Shown: positions 1 through 8,844, counted from the stretch's first letter. The stretch is DNA of 61,565 bases from Frankia canadensis (GCF_900197875.1 NZ_FZMO01000057.1:1-61565); one strand, 5' to 3'. Numbers and translations are program-made. The notes: generated by a model from the sequence alone, not told the origin.

Positions 1-77
1 GCACGTCTCCGCCGCCGGGAGGCCCGGCGCTGCCCCGCCCCCCGCTGCTGCCGGGCCTCCCGGCGGCGGAGACGTGC
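1..77. repeat. 27-bp perfect inverted repeat with 23-nt spacer
   Basis: Positions 1-27 are exactly the reverse complement of 51-77, with a C-rich spacer at 28-50. The repeat lies inside the apparent coding end of the first gene, about 75 nt before its stop, and it may extend beyond the window. It could fold into a very stable hairpin in the mRNA or extrude as a cruciform. There is no T-run after it, so it is not a classical terminator at this position. Confidence 0.85.
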
Positions 78-154
78 TCACCGACGCGTATATCGCGGTC
101 ACGCGCGCCCGGGCCGACCTCGACGGCGCGGGCTTCGGCTTCCGGGTCCGGTAG
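2..154 (+). CDS. 3' end of an unidentified gene (5' truncated by window)
   Basis: An open frame enters from the left edge and ends at TAG 152-154. It encodes an Ala/Pro/Gly-rich stretch and then a more protein-like tail ([17 protein letters not shown], ending FGFRVR). I do not recognise the family. The Pro/Gly-rich part coincides with the inverted repeat at 1-77, so part of this frame may be shaped by DNA or RNA structure. It converges on the SGNH hydrolase gene, whose stop lies 27 nt further on. Coding status rests only on the open frame and the plausible tail. Confidence 0.45.
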   Translation, partial: HVSAAGRPGAAPPPAAAGPPGGGDVLTDAYIAVTRARADLDGAGFGFRVR

Positions 155-180
155 GCGGCGTTCTGCCGCTGTCGCGCCAC

Positions 181-1206
181 TCAGCCCGGCCGTCCGAGCC
201 CCGCCTGGCCGGCCGGTGTCTGGTCGGCCGGTGTCTGGCCGGGGAGCGTGGCCACGATGTGGCCGGCGGCGATGCGGGCGCCGTCGCGGGTGAGGTGCAC
301 GCCGTCGCGGGAGCGGGCGAGCGCCGTGGTGCCGCTGGCGTCCGGGAGGTAGTCGCTGTAGGCGCCGCCGCGGGACAGCCAGGGGACGAGGTCGAGGTAG
401 CGGGCGCCGCCGACCCCCGCCGCGGCGGCTGCGGTCGCGGTGTTCAGCTGGCGGAAGTACCCGTCCAGCCGGGTGGAGCGGGCCGGCGGCAGGCTGAGCC
501 AGACCAGCCGCCGCGCGCCGCCGCCCGTCCAGATCCGCATGATGACGTCGGCGCGGCGCCGGTACTCGGCCGCCCACGCGTCCGACCCGGCGGCCAGCAC
601 CGTGCCGTCCGGCAGCGTCATGCCCTGACCGTCGTTGCCGCCCATCGCGACGATGACCACCTCGGGACGCAGCTCGGCCACCTGGGCGCGGGCCCGCGCC
701 GCCCAGTCGAAGAAGTCGGGGCGCACGAGTCCCGTGCCGTAGTGCGTCTCGGTCGACACCCGCAGGGTCGCCGGCGCCGCGTTCGTGACCGCGGGTCCGA
801 GCGTCTCGGTCAGCGAGTCCCCCGTGACCAGCACCCGCAGCGGGTCGGCGGCGCTCGGTCGCCGCAGGGGCTCGAGCGGCGGCGGCCCCGGTGCCACGAG
901 CCCCGGTGATGTCCGGTCCCGGTCGCCCGCCGTCACCAGTTCGGACGTCGTCGCGGACGGTGCGGCGCCGCCGTGGCCGAAGGCTGACGCCAGCCAGCGG
1001 TCCGGACCGTCCAGTCCCAGCGGGCGGCTGACACGGTCCAGGCCGTGTCCCGCGCCGAGCACGAGGGAACGGGTGAGGCCCGGCGGCATGCCCTCGCCGG
1101 CGTGCACCATCGCCGGGGCGCGCAGCACCGCGAGCAGTCCCAGCACCGTGACCACCACCAGGACGGCCCGGCGTGCGGGCACCGTGTCGTCGTCGGGTCT
1201 GGTCAT
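181..1206 (-). CDS. SGNH/GDSL-family hydrolase (DUF459-like), membrane-anchored
   Basis: 341 residues. An N-terminal hydrophobic segment at about 14-33 serves as anchor or uncleaved signal, so the catalytic domain should face outside. SGNH motifs are clear: the GDS block with nucleophile Ser131 (VTGDSLTE), the GGND block near 189-192, and the DGVH block with the Asp301/His304 pair. The family acts as esterases or O-acyl transferases on sugars. The gene lies 46 nt downstream of the MBOAT gene on the same strand, which fits an O-acylation operon in which the MBOAT protein moves acyl groups across the membrane and this enzyme transfers or removes them. The target glycan cannot be read from the sequence. 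Start is ATG at 1206. Confidence 0.85.
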   Translation of the reverse strand: MTRPDDDTVPARRAVLVVVTVLGLLAVLRAPAMVHAGEGMPPGLTRSLVLGAGHGLDRVSRPLGLDGPDRWLASAFGHGGAAPSATTSELVTAGDRDRTSPGLVAPGPPPLEPLRRPSAADPLRVLVTGDSLTETLGPAVTNAAPATLRVSTETHYGTGLVRPDFFDWAARARAQVAELRPEVVIVAMGGNDGQGMTLPDGTVLAAGSDAWAAEYRRRADVIMRIWTGGGARRLVWLSLPPARSTRLDGYFRQLNTATAAAAAGVGGARYLDLVPWLSRGGAYSDYLPDASGTTALARSRDGVHLTRDGARIAAGHIVATLPGQTPADQTPAGQAGLGRPG

Positions 1207-1252
1207 ATGTCACCTCACGCGGCGTCGGGGCCCGGGACGGGAGTCACGGGAG

Positions 1253-2839
1253 TCAGAAGCGGAAGTAGATGAACGGGGCGACCTCGTGCTGGCCCACCGC
1301 GGCGTAGAGAACCATCACGGCGCAGGTCAGCAGGGCGATCTGCGCGGGGGGGCGCAGTCGGGCGAAGCGTGCCTGCCCGGCCGCCCACCAGGCCCGCGGG
1401 ACGGCCGCGGTCGCGAGGCCCGCCACGATCGCGAGCACGACCGCCGGGGTCACCAGCGGCGCTGGTCCCGGGGCGCTGACCAGCCGGGCGAACACCGCGC
1501 CGGCCGTCGCCAGGTCCGGCGCCCGGAACAGCACCCAGGTCGCGCAGACGAAGTGGAACACCGCCAGGCGCGCCACCCACTGCCGCGCCAGTACTCGCCG
1601 TGCCACGGCGGGGGTGGCGGCGGGGGTGGCCGGCTCGGTGGTGACCACTGGCCTGGCCGTGGTGAGCAGCGACCCGCCGTCACCGCCGTCCACACGCTGC
1701 CGCGGCAGCGCCGGCCCGTGCCCGTCAGCCCCCGGGTCCGTCGCCGTGGTCGTCCCCGCCGAGACCGCGGGCACCGCCGGCCCGGGTCCGCCGGGGCGGT
1801 GGGGGCGCCAGCGGCGTTCGAGGGCCAGCGCCGTCCCGTGCAGCGCCCCCCACAGGACGAAGGTCCACGACGCGCCGTGCCACAGCCCGCCGAGGGTCAT
1901 CGTCACCAGCAGGTTGACGCAGGTGCGGCGCGGGCCGCGGCGGTTGCCGCCGAGCGGCAGGTAGACGTGGTCGCGCAACCAGCGGGACAGGGTCATGTGC
2001 CAGCGTCGCCAGAACTCCCGCAGGCTGCTCGAGGCGTAGGGGCGGTCGAAGTTGTCCGGGAAGCGGAAGCCGAGCAGCAGGGCGATGCCGATCGCCATGT
2101 CGGAGTAGGCGGAGAAGTCGCAGTAGATCTGCACCGCGTAGCCGTAGACGGCGGTGAGCACCTCGGCCGACGAGTGCTGTCCGGGTGCGTCGAAGACCGG
2201 GTCGACGAGCCGGGCGGCGAGGACGTCGGCGAGGACGACCTTCTTCGCGAGGCCCCCGACGATCAGGAAGGCGGCGCGGGCCAGCGGTACCCGGCGCGGG
2301 TCGCGCGGGGAGGTCAGCTGCGGGAGGAACTCGCTGGCCCGCACGATGGGCCCGGCGACCAGGTGCGGGAAGAACGCCTCGTAGACGGCGAAGTCGAGCA
2401 GCGGCGCCGGCGCGGAGTTCCCGCGGTGCACGTCGACGACGTAGCTGATCGCCTGGAAGGTGAAGAACGAGATCCCCACCGGCAGCGCGACCTGCACCAG
2501 CGGCAGCGGCGCGGGCAGGCCCACGTCGGCCAGGGCGCGGTCGACCGACAGGGCGAAGAAGCCGTAGTACTTGAACCAGCCGAGCAGGCCGAGGTCGCAG
2601 GCGACCGCGGCGAGCAGGACGCGCCGGTCCCGCAGACGGTGGGCCGCGTGGGCGGCGGCCTGGTTGAGCAGCGTCGAGGCGACGAGGAGCAGGACGAACC
2701 GGGCGTCCGCGAAGCCGTAGAAGAAGTACGACGCGGCCAGGATGAACGGCTTCCACAACCGCGGTCGTGGCATGAGCAGCCAGGACGCCGTCATGACGAC
2801 GGCCAGGAAGGCCGCGAACTCGATCGTCGGAAAGATCAC
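1253..2839 (-). CDS. MBOAT-family membrane O-acyltransferase (AlgI/DltB-like)
   Basis: 528 residues, polytopic. Family signatures are strong: the WFKYYGFF segment near 88-95, FREFWRRWHMTLSRWL near 274-288 and LGGLWHGASW with the catalytic-type His321. The MBOAT family transfers acyl groups, usually acetyl, to exported polysaccharides. About 70 residues of Gly/Pro/Ala/Thr-rich sequence (about 345-415) are inserted before the last helices, which is longer than usual. Start is GTG at 2839 with a GAGGG ribosome site upstream. It is the first gene of a two-gene operon with the SGNH hydrolase. The promoter region upstream holds a 12-bp inverted repeat shared with the divergent hydrolase gene. Confidence 0.92.
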   Translation of the reverse strand: MIFPTIEFAAFLAVVMTASWLLMPRPRLWKPFILAASYFFYGFADARFVLLLVASTLLNQAAAHAAHRLRDRRVLLAAVACDLGLLGWFKYYGFFALSVDRALADVGLPAPLPLVQVALPVGISFFTFQAISYVVDVHRGNSAPAPLLDFAVYEAFFPHLVAGPIVRASEFLPQLTSPRDPRRVPLARAAFLIVGGLAKKVVLADVLAARLVDPVFDAPGQHSSAEVLTAVYGYAVQIYCDFSAYSDMAIGIALLLGFRFPDNFDRPYASSSLREFWRRWHMTLSRWLRDHVYLPLGGNRRGPRRTCVNLLVTMTLGGLWHGASWTFVLWGALHGTALALERRWRPHRPGGPGPAVPAVSAGTTTATDPGADGHGPALPRQRVDGGDGGSLLTTARPVVTTEPATPAATPAVARRVLARQWVARLAVFHFVCATWVLFRAPDLATAGAVFARLVSAPGPAPLVTPAVVLAIVAGLATAAVPRAWWAAGQARFARLRPPAQIALLTCAVMVLYAAVGQHEVAPFIYFRF

Positions 2840-2875
2840 CTGTGCCTGCCCTCGGCGGCGCGTGCCACATCCACG

Positions 2876-2917
2876 ATCGCTACTTTAAGGAGTTGTGACG
2901 ATACATAAAGTAGCGAT
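2876..2917. promoter_or_regulatory. 12-bp perfect inverted repeat between divergent genes (candidate operator)
   Basis: ATCGCTACTTTA at 2876-2887 is repeated in inverse complement at 2906-2917, with an 18-bp spacer. It lies between the MBOAT start (2839) and the alpha/beta hydrolase start (2972). It is one of the few A/T-rich patches around. The 30-bp centre-to-centre spacing of the arms suits two sites on one face of the helix. No regulator gene is adjacent, so the binding protein is unknown. It could instead form a hairpin in a 5' leader. Confidence 0.55.
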
Positions 2918-2971
2918 GAGGTTGAGTCGGGAAGGCGTGCGCCTGAGCCACCGGATCGCTACCGTCCGGCC

Positions 2972-3865
2972 ATGAGCATCGTTACGGTCAATGGCCTGGA
3001 ACTGGCCTACGAGGTCCACGGCGGCGAGGGCCCGCCGCTGCTGCTGGTCGGGGGACTCGGGCAGCAGCTCGCCGGCTGGCATCCCGACCTGCTCGCGGCC
3101 CTGGTCCGCCGCGGCTTCCAGGTGGTCGTCTTCGACAACCGTGACGTCGGCCTGTCCACCCACCTCGACCATCTGGGCCGGCCGGACCTCGGCGAGATCC
3201 TCGCCGGCCGGTTCGATCTCGCCCCCTACGGCCTCACCGATCTGGCCGCCGACGCACTCGGCCTGCTCGACGCGCTCGGCATCGACTCGGCGCACGTGCT
3301 GGGGATGTCGATGGGCGGCATGATCGCCCAGGTGGCGGCCCTGCGCGCGCCGGAGCGGGTACGTAGCCTCACATCCGTGATGTCGCATCCCGGCGACCAT
3401 CGCGTGCAGCCCACGCCGGAGGCGATCGGGCTCTTCCTGCGCCCGGCGCCGCCCGACCTGGAGTCCGCCGTGCTCGCCGCCATCGAGGCGCAGCGGGTGC
3501 TCGGTTCGCCCGAGTTCACCCCGGACGACATCTGGCTGCGCCAGCGCACCGAGCTGTACTGGCAGCGGCGCACCAGTCCGGACGGCACGCTGCGCCAGCT
3601 GGCGGCGCTGCTCGTCGCTCCGGACCGCACCGCGGACCTCGCCCGGCTGGCCACGCCCACCCTCGTCGTCCACGGTGGTTCCGACCCGCTGGTCCCGGTC
3701 ATCGGCGGTCGGCTGACCGCGGCCGCGATCCCGTCCGCCGAGCTGCTGGAGATCGACGGGATGGGCCACGAGCTGCCGCGGCCGGTGTGGGAGCGGGTGC
3801 TGGACAAGATCGAGGACGTGGTCGATCGCGGCGAGGTCCCGCGTCGGCTCAGCCGCCCGGCTTGA
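2972..3865 (+). CDS. alpha/beta hydrolase
   Basis: 297 residues with the full alpha/beta-hydrolase plan: the LLLVGGLG oxyanion region near 23-30, nucleophile elbow GMSMGG with Ser113, acid Asp238 in HGGSDPLVP, and His266 in GMGHELP. No signal peptide is seen, so it is probably cytoplasmic. The family includes esterases, lipases and C-C hydrolases; nothing here fixes the substrate. Start is ATG 2972. The last 17 nt overlap the convergent DUF2269 gene. The divergent MBOAT operon shares its promoter region. Confidence 0.9.
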   Translation: MSIVTVNGLELAYEVHGGEGPPLLLVGGLGQQLAGWHPDLLAALVRRGFQVVVFDNRDVGLSTHLDHLGRPDLGEILAGRFDLAPYGLTDLAADALGLLDALGIDSAHVLGMSMGGMIAQVAALRAPERVRSLTSVMSHPGDHRVQPTPEAIGLFLRPAPPDLESAVLAAIEAQRVLGSPEFTPDDIWLRQRTELYWQRRTSPDGTLRQLAALLVAPDRTADLARLATPTLVVHGGSDPLVPVIGGRLTAAAIPSAELLEIDGMGHELPRPVWERVLDKIEDVVDRGEVPRRLSRPA

Positions 3866-4310
3866 CCACCATCAGCGCCACGATCACCAGCCAGCAGCCG
3901 GTGCTCACCAGCGCGCCGCCGGCGATCGGGACGAGCCGGCCCCGGCCGTCCCCGCCGGCGCCGATGTCGGTGGCCGCGCGCGACAGCCCCGGCGCGACGA
4001 CGCCCAGGCAGGCCGCGCACCCCACCGCCCACAGGACGAGGGAGGCGGCGAGCCAGGTGTCCCCGAGTGAGCGGACGCTGCCGAACGAGCCCTCGTGCAC
4101 CATCGCGACACCCGTCAGCGTGATCAGCAGGGAGGCCGCCGCGAAGCCGCGCACGAGCCGGGTGGCGACCCGCAGCGCGGGCAGCGAGCCCGCCCCCGCC
4201 CGCAGCAACGAGGGCACAGCCGCGCAGGTCAGGGTGAGCGGTCCGACGACGAGGATGGCAAGCACGATGTGCAGGGTCAGGAGGAGTCCGAAGGCACCCG
4301 GATGCGGCAT
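3849..4310 (-). CDS. DUF2269-family integral membrane protein
   Basis: 153 residues with four predicted membrane helices (about 8-31, 56-70, 83-106 and 131-148), the usual layout of DUF2269 proteins, whose function is unknown. The start used is ATG at 4310. An in-frame ATG at 4337 would add nine polar residues (MSTDRYRRP) and cannot be excluded. The stop overlaps the 3' end of the convergent hydrolase by 17 nt. Nothing in the neighbourhood indicates a role. Confidence 0.75.
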   Translation of the reverse strand: MPHPGAFGLLLTLHIVLAILVVGPLTLTCAAVPSLLRAGAGSLPALRVATRLVRGFAAASLLITLTGVAMVHEGSFGSVRSLGDTWLAASLVLWAVGCAACLGVVAPGLSRAATDIGAGGDGRGRLVPIAGGALVSTGCWLVIVALMVVKPGG

Positions 4311-4384
4311 GGGCCGACGGTACCGATCCGTGGACATTCGCCACGCACCGGCCGAGCCTGGGCGGGTGTCCCCGCGGCGAGCGC

Positions 4385-5560
4385 TCAGAGCTGGGCGGAC
4401 TGGTAGTAGAGCAGCCTGACCGCGGCGCCGAAGTGCGTCCCGTACAGCCGGTCGCCGGAGCCGGCGTAGGCGTAGCTGACGACGCCGTCGATCCAGCCGT
4501 GCCCCGCCCCCAGCCGGCCGAGGCCGGTGATGAACGGGCCGCCGCTCGCCCCCGCGGTCATCCGGCAGGTCACCCCGATCGACGGGCCGCCGTAGGTGTC
4601 CGCGGACCCGGGGCCGGCGCAGTAGATAAGGTGGCTGCCGTCGTAGGGCGCCAGGCGCGGATAGCCGAAGCTGAACTGCGGGTAGGTGATCGGCAGGCCG
4701 AACGCGATGCCCTGGGCGCCGACGACGTCCTGCAGATGGCGGCCGTGCTGGAGGTTGAACAGCGCGAACCCGGCGTCGTCGTCGAAGTTGGAGCCCTGCG
4801 CCCAGGCCGACGTGATCGTCAGGCGGCGGGCCGTCCAGATGCCGTAGGGCAGTGTGCCGTCCGAGTAGCCGGGCACGAAGGCGACGTTCTGCCCGAACCG
4901 TGACCCGGCGCCGCCGTGCAGGCAGTGCCCGGCGGTCACCACGAGATCCCGGCCCGCGCTGGTCACGACGCTGGCGGAGCACGCGAAGTCGGCGCCGTCG
5001 ATCGTGGTGAACAGCCGGCCGGTGGTCGCGGTGACGAGCCCGCCCCGCGTGTACGGCGTGCCGTCGCTGGGCGGTGGCGGGGTGGTGGTCGACGCCGAGC
5101 CCGGATCGTCGGCGAACCGGGTGGCGGGTGGCCGCGCGGGGGCCGGGGCGCCGAGCCGGGCGGCGGAGTGGGCGCCGAACGCGCGGTCCCGCCGCTGCGC
5201 CGTCCAGTACTGGGCGACCTGCTGCTGCTCGGCCGCGGAGATCGCTCCCGGGGCCGACAACGGTGCCGACAGCGGGGCGGGGTGCCCACGGGTGACGGCG
5301 CTCGCCGCCGGATCGAGGACCTCCGCCGCCGCGTCGGTGCCGGCCCCGGCGGCGGATACCGCCAGGCCGGCAGCAGGCACCGGGCCGGCGCCCGACGCCT
5401 GTACGGGGTTCGCCGGCAGGGCGGCCGGAGCCAGGGCGACGCCCGCGGTCAGCAGGACCGCGGCGACCAGCCGTGCGCGCGCCGGAGGTCTCGGGCGGGG
5501 CCCCTGACCGCGTGGACCCCGTCGATGTCTCGCTCCGGCATCTGCCCTCCGTGACACCAC
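4385..5560 (-). CDS. secreted trypsin-like serine protease
   Basis: 391 residues. A basic N-terminus followed by a hydrophobic stretch (about 31-50) reads as a secretion signal. An Ala/Pro-rich pro-region follows to about residue 170. The chymotrypsin-fold catalytic residues are visible: His212 in TAGHC, an Asp in NFDDDAG near 260-262, and Ser339 in GASGGPF. Cysteines near the His and at 314/332 could form disulfides, as expected outside the cell. This pattern is typical of actinomycete exported trypsin-like proteins that cleave or bind peptide substrates. Start is taken as GTG 5560. The gene stands alone. Confidence 0.87.
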   Translation of the reverse strand: MVSRRADAGARHRRGPRGQGPRPRPPARARLVAAVLLTAGVALAPAALPANPVQASGAGPVPAAGLAVSAAGAGTDAAAEVLDPAASAVTRGHPAPLSAPLSAPGAISAAEQQQVAQYWTAQRRDRAFGAHSAARLGAPAPARPPATRFADDPGSASTTTPPPPSDGTPYTRGGLVTATTGRLFTTIDGADFACSASVVTSAGRDLVVTAGHCLHGGAGSRFGQNVAFVPGYSDGTLPYGIWTARRLTITSAWAQGSNFDDDAGFALFNLQHGRHLQDVVGAQGIAFGLPITYPQFSFGYPRLAPYDGSHLIYCAGPGSADTYGGPSIGVTCRMTAGASGGPFITGLGRLGAGHGWIDGVVSYAYAGSGDRLYGTHFGAAVRLLYYQSAQL

Positions 5561-5670
5561 GATCGCGCACGGTAGCAGACTTTGTGATCGCCGCCAGCGG
5601 GACGCGGCCGGCGCCCGCCACGTTCCGCCGGCTCACCTGGCGGGGGTGAGCCGCGGCCGCGGCGGTGTGC

Positions 5671-6102
5671 TCATCGGTCGCGGTCGGAATGCTCGGCGAG
5701 GGCACGGTGGGCCTGCTCCCAGGTGGGAGTGCCGCCGCCGGCGGGGGTGTGCCAGAAGGTGAAAGCCGACGTCGCCATGGCGGGTCGCAGGGAGCGCATG
5801 GCCTCCTGGTGGACCGGGTCGCGGACGAAGGCGTCCAGCGCGGCCCGGTCGCGCCACGACGACAGGGTGAGGTACTCGTTGCGCAGCGGACGGGCGACCA
5901 GGGAGACGCCGACGGCGCCCGGGGAGGCGAGCAACGCGCGGCGAACGGCCGTCGCCGCCCGCAGCATCCGGAACGTGTGCCGCCGCGAGGTGAGGGTGAA
6001 ACGCGACGCCATCACCTCGGCGCCGGCCGAGGGGCCGCTGCCGCCGTCGGCGTCGGCGTCGCCGTCGGCGGCGGTCGCGGGGGTCCAGGGGAGTGTGGGC
6101 AT
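5671..6102 (-). CDS. monooxygenase-like / DUF3291-like small protein
   Basis: 143 residues from ATG 6102. After a Gly/Asp-rich N-terminus the sequence MASRFTLTSRRH, the SLVARPLRNEYLTLSSW strand, the FVRDPVHQ helix and SAFTFW match the dimeric alpha+beta barrel proteins of the antibiotic-biosynthesis-monooxygenase/DUF3291 type. These often act on aromatic or quinone substrates, but the substrate here is unknown. The gene is divergent from a PadR regulator 107 nt away, the classic arrangement for a PadR-controlled target. A longer frame to 6180 is open but overlaps the promoter region and lacks a ribosome site. Confidence 0.75.
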   Translation of the reverse strand: MPTLPWTPATAADGDADADGGSGPSAGAEVMASRFTLTSRRHTFRMLRAATAVRRALLASPGAVGVSLVARPLRNEYLTLSSWRDRAALDAFVRDPVHQEAMRSLRPAMATSAFTFWHTPAGGGTPTWEQAHRALAEHSDRDR

Positions 6103-6209
6103 GGCGGCCGCCTTCCGATCATCTGTTTCGTACCGTTCGGCTGTGGCCCAGGATAGTCTGATTAGGACGGTGCTAGTCAAGCCGTATGATTGAGACTGTG
6201 GAGGAGATC

Positions 6210-6764
6210 GTGCTTACACCCGTCTCGTACCTGGTGTTGGGGGAGGTGGCCCGGCGCGGCAGCGCCACCCCGTACGACCTCAAGGTCTCGGTCGCGGGTT
6301 CGGTGGGGAACTACTGGTCGTTCCCGCACGCGCAGCTCTACAAGGAGCCGCCGCGGCTGGCGGAGGCCGGGTTGCTGGCCGAGGAACGGGAGGAGGGCGG
6401 GCGGCGCCGGCGGATCTTCCGGATCACCGAGGCCGGGTGGCGCAGCCTGCGAGAGTGGCTCGCGGCGGGCGATGCGGGGCGCACCGAGCTGCGGGATCCG
6501 GGGCTGCTCAAGCTGGCGTTCAGCGACCTGGGCCGGCCCGGTGACGTCGCCCGGCTCGCGCGCGCGCAGGCCGCCGCGCACCGCGCCCAGCTGGAGGTGT
6601 ACCGCGAGCTGGCAGCGCTGCCGGCGGACGCGATGGTCTGGTCGCTGCGGCGGACGCTGGAGCTGGGCCTCGGCTACGAGCGGCTGGTGGCCGAGTTCTG
6701 GGAGCGCCTCGCCGCGGACCCCGCCCTGCGCGGCGAGCGCGGCTCGGCGCAGGAGCCCACCTGA
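6210..6764 (+). CDS. PadR-family transcriptional regulator
   Basis: 184 residues. The N-terminal winged helix (LTPVSYLVLGEVARRGS, then TPYDLK, WSFPHAQLYKE, LAEAGLLAEERE and the FRITEAGWRSL wing) is characteristic of PadR. The C-terminal helices (about 95-170) match the Vir_act_alpha_C dimerisation region. Start is placed at GTG 6210 because GGAGG at 6200-6204 sits 5 nt upstream; ATG 6186 is in frame but has no ribosome site. PadR proteins usually repress a neighbouring gene in response to a small aromatic ligand, and the divergent monooxygenase-like gene is the likely target. The stop lies one base before the convergent VWA gene's stop. Confidence 0.88.
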   Translation: MLTPVSYLVLGEVARRGSATPYDLKVSVAGSVGNYWSFPHAQLYKEPPRLAEAGLLAEEREEGGRRRRIFRITEAGWRSLREWLAAGDAGRTELRDPGLLKLAFSDLGRPGDVARLARAQAAAHRAQLEVYRELAALPADAMVWSLRRTLELGLGYERLVAEFWERLAADPALRGERGSAQEPT

Positions 6765-6765
6765 T

Positions 6766-8760
6766 TCAGCGGGCGACCCGGCCGCGGCCGCGGGCGCGCA
6801 GGTAGTCGCGGATCACGTAGTTGCCGAGCGCCGACGGGTCGGGCGAGAGGACCCGCCCGCCGTTGCGGCGGGCCATCTCCTCGACGAACTGCACGAGCCT
6901 CGGCTCGTCGTCGAGCATGAACACGTTGATGGTCACCCCGCGCCGCGTCAGGCGGTCGACCTCGGCGAGGGTCAGCTCCAGCGTCTCCGGCATCGGCGGC
7001 CACGAGAACGACGGGGTGCCGTCGCGCAGCAGGTGTGCGGTGGGCTCACCGTCGGTGACCACCATCACGACCGGCTCAGCCTGCGGATAGCGCGACAGCA
7101 GGCGGCCGGCGATGAGCAGGGCGTGCTGCAGATTGGTGCCCTGGACCATCTCCGAGTCGAGGCCGGCGAGCTCGACGGGGCGCAGTTCGCGGGCGTAGTC
7201 GGAGAAACCGATGATGTGGATCTTGTCCTGGGGGAACGACGTGCTGACGAGGGTGTGCAGCGCCAGGGCCGTCGACTTCGCGATTCCCCAGGTCCCGCGC
7301 AGCGCCATCGAGTACGACAGGTCGACCAGCAGACAGACGGCGGCCGTGGTGCGCCGCTCGGTCTCGGCGACCTCGAAGTCGCCCACCTGCAGGCGAACGG
7401 GCCGGCCGGGGCCGGGCGGGCCGGCGCGCAGGACCGCGTTGCGGACGGTGCGGACCACGTCGAGCGGCTGGGTGTCGCCGAACTGCCAGGCCCGGGACGT
7501 GCCGAGCAGGTCACCGGCGGAACCGGCGTCGGTCATGCCGTGGTCGCCGCGGCCGTGGGCCGAGACCTGGCGGAAGATCCGGGCCAGCGCCGCCTGACCG
7601 ATGCGGCGCACCGCCCGCGGGGTGAGTTCCAGCCGGCCGGCCTTGCGGGTGATGAAGCCCTGCCGCTCCAGTTCCCGCTCGACCTGCTGCAGACTGCGCA
7701 GGTCGTCGACGGCGGAGCGGCCCAGCGCCCGCGCGACGGCGTCCGGGTCGATGTCCTCCAGGGACGCGCCGGCGTAGTCCTGGCTGAGGGAGGAGGCCAG
7801 CTCGTCGAGCTCGGCGAGCTCCTCCAGCGCGCTGGTGGCGTCGCCGAGGCCCAGCGGGTCGTCGCCGGTGAGGCCCTCGGCCATCCGCCCGCCGCGGCCG
7901 CGCATCCGCCCGCCCCAGTTCAGATCGGGACGCGACGCCCGCAGCGCCTGGGCGAGACGGGACATCTCGGCGGCCAGGCCCAGGTCCTCCATCGCGGTGG
8001 ACATCAGGTCGGCGAGCTCGGCGCGCTGCTGCGGGGTGAGGCCGGCGAGCAGCCGAGCGGCGGCGGCCGAGCGGCGGGCCAGCGTGTCGACCAGTTCCTC
8101 CAGCGACTGCGGCTGCTCGGGGAAGAAGTCGCCGTACTCCCGCATGAAATCGGCGAACGCGGCGTCGGTGTCGTCGCCACGCGCGTCCGCCTCCAGCAGG
8201 GAGTTCAGCGCGCCGACCATCTCGCGGATGCGGGCGAAGTCGGCCGGGGTGGCGCCTTCGAGCGCCTGCTTCATGCCCTTGAACTGGGCGTCGAGGACCT
8301 CCCGGCGCAGTAGCTCGGAGATCTTCTCGTAGGTCTCGCGGGCCTGTGGGGAACGCCAGTCGTACTCGGCCAGGGAACGCACGGCCCGGGCGGGATCCGC
8401 GGGCAGCGTGTCGAGCTCGTCCTCGCGCAGCCGGGCCTCGTCGGACGGGTCGGGGAACAGCGCCGCGCGTTCCTGGCCGACGGCGATGTCGAGCAGACGG
8501 CGGACCTCCTGCAGGGTGCCGTCCATCCGGCCGCGGGACCGGGCCTCCCGGCGGCGGCGCTCGATGGCGCGGCGCAGGTCGTCGAGCCCACGCCGGCCGG
8601 GCATGCCCCGTCGCAGCAGGGCCTCCAGGGCCTCGCGAGGAGTGCGCCCCTCGAGGATCTGGCGGGACATCTCGTCGAGGGCGCCGGCCGCGGTGAACGG
8701 CGAGGCGAGCGGATCGGGCCCGCCGTCCCAGGGACCGTAGCGGAACGTACCGGAGTTCAC
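6766..8760 (-). CDS. VWA-domain protein, partner of BchI-like AAA+ ATPase
   Basis: 664 residues. The N-terminal two thirds are helical and charged. The C-terminal von Willebrand A domain (about 470-640) carries an intact MIDAS: DLSYS with Asp480/Ser482/Ser484, a Thr near 542 and TDGE with Asp570. It is the second gene after the AAA+ protein on the same strand, 84 nt away. Such pairs resemble the ChlI/ChlD magnesium chelatase subunits and, from memory, the M. tuberculosis Rv0958/Rv0959 pair. No chelatase large subunit or bacteriochlorophyll gene is nearby, so a MoxR-type chaperone or metal-insertion role is more likely than chlorophyll synthesis. Confidence 0.88.
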   Translation of the reverse strand: MNSGTFRYGPWDGGPDPLASPFTAAGALDEMSRQILEGRTPREALEALLRRGMPGRRGLDDLRRAIERRRREARSRGRMDGTLQEVRRLLDIAVGQERAALFPDPSDEARLREDELDTLPADPARAVRSLAEYDWRSPQARETYEKISELLRREVLDAQFKGMKQALEGATPADFARIREMVGALNSLLEADARGDDTDAAFADFMREYGDFFPEQPQSLEELVDTLARRSAAAARLLAGLTPQQRAELADLMSTAMEDLGLAAEMSRLAQALRASRPDLNWGGRMRGRGGRMAEGLTGDDPLGLGDATSALEELAELDELASSLSQDYAGASLEDIDPDAVARALGRSAVDDLRSLQQVERELERQGFITRKAGRLELTPRAVRRIGQAALARIFRQVSAHGRGDHGMTDAGSAGDLLGTSRAWQFGDTQPLDVVRTVRNAVLRAGPPGPGRPVRLQVGDFEVAETERRTTAAVCLLVDLSYSMALRGTWGIAKSTALALHTLVSTSFPQDKIHIIGFSDYARELRPVELAGLDSEMVQGTNLQHALLIAGRLLSRYPQAEPVVMVVTDGEPTAHLLRDGTPSFSWPPMPETLELTLAEVDRLTRRGVTINVFMLDDEPRLVQFVEEMARRNGGRVLSPDPSALGNYVIRDYLRARGRGRVAR

Positions 8761-8844
8761 CGGGTTGTCCTCCCAACGTTCGGGTCGTGCTCTGCGGCGC
8801 CGGTCGCGGCCGGCCGAGGGCGCCGGCGTGGCGCCGGCACCGGT

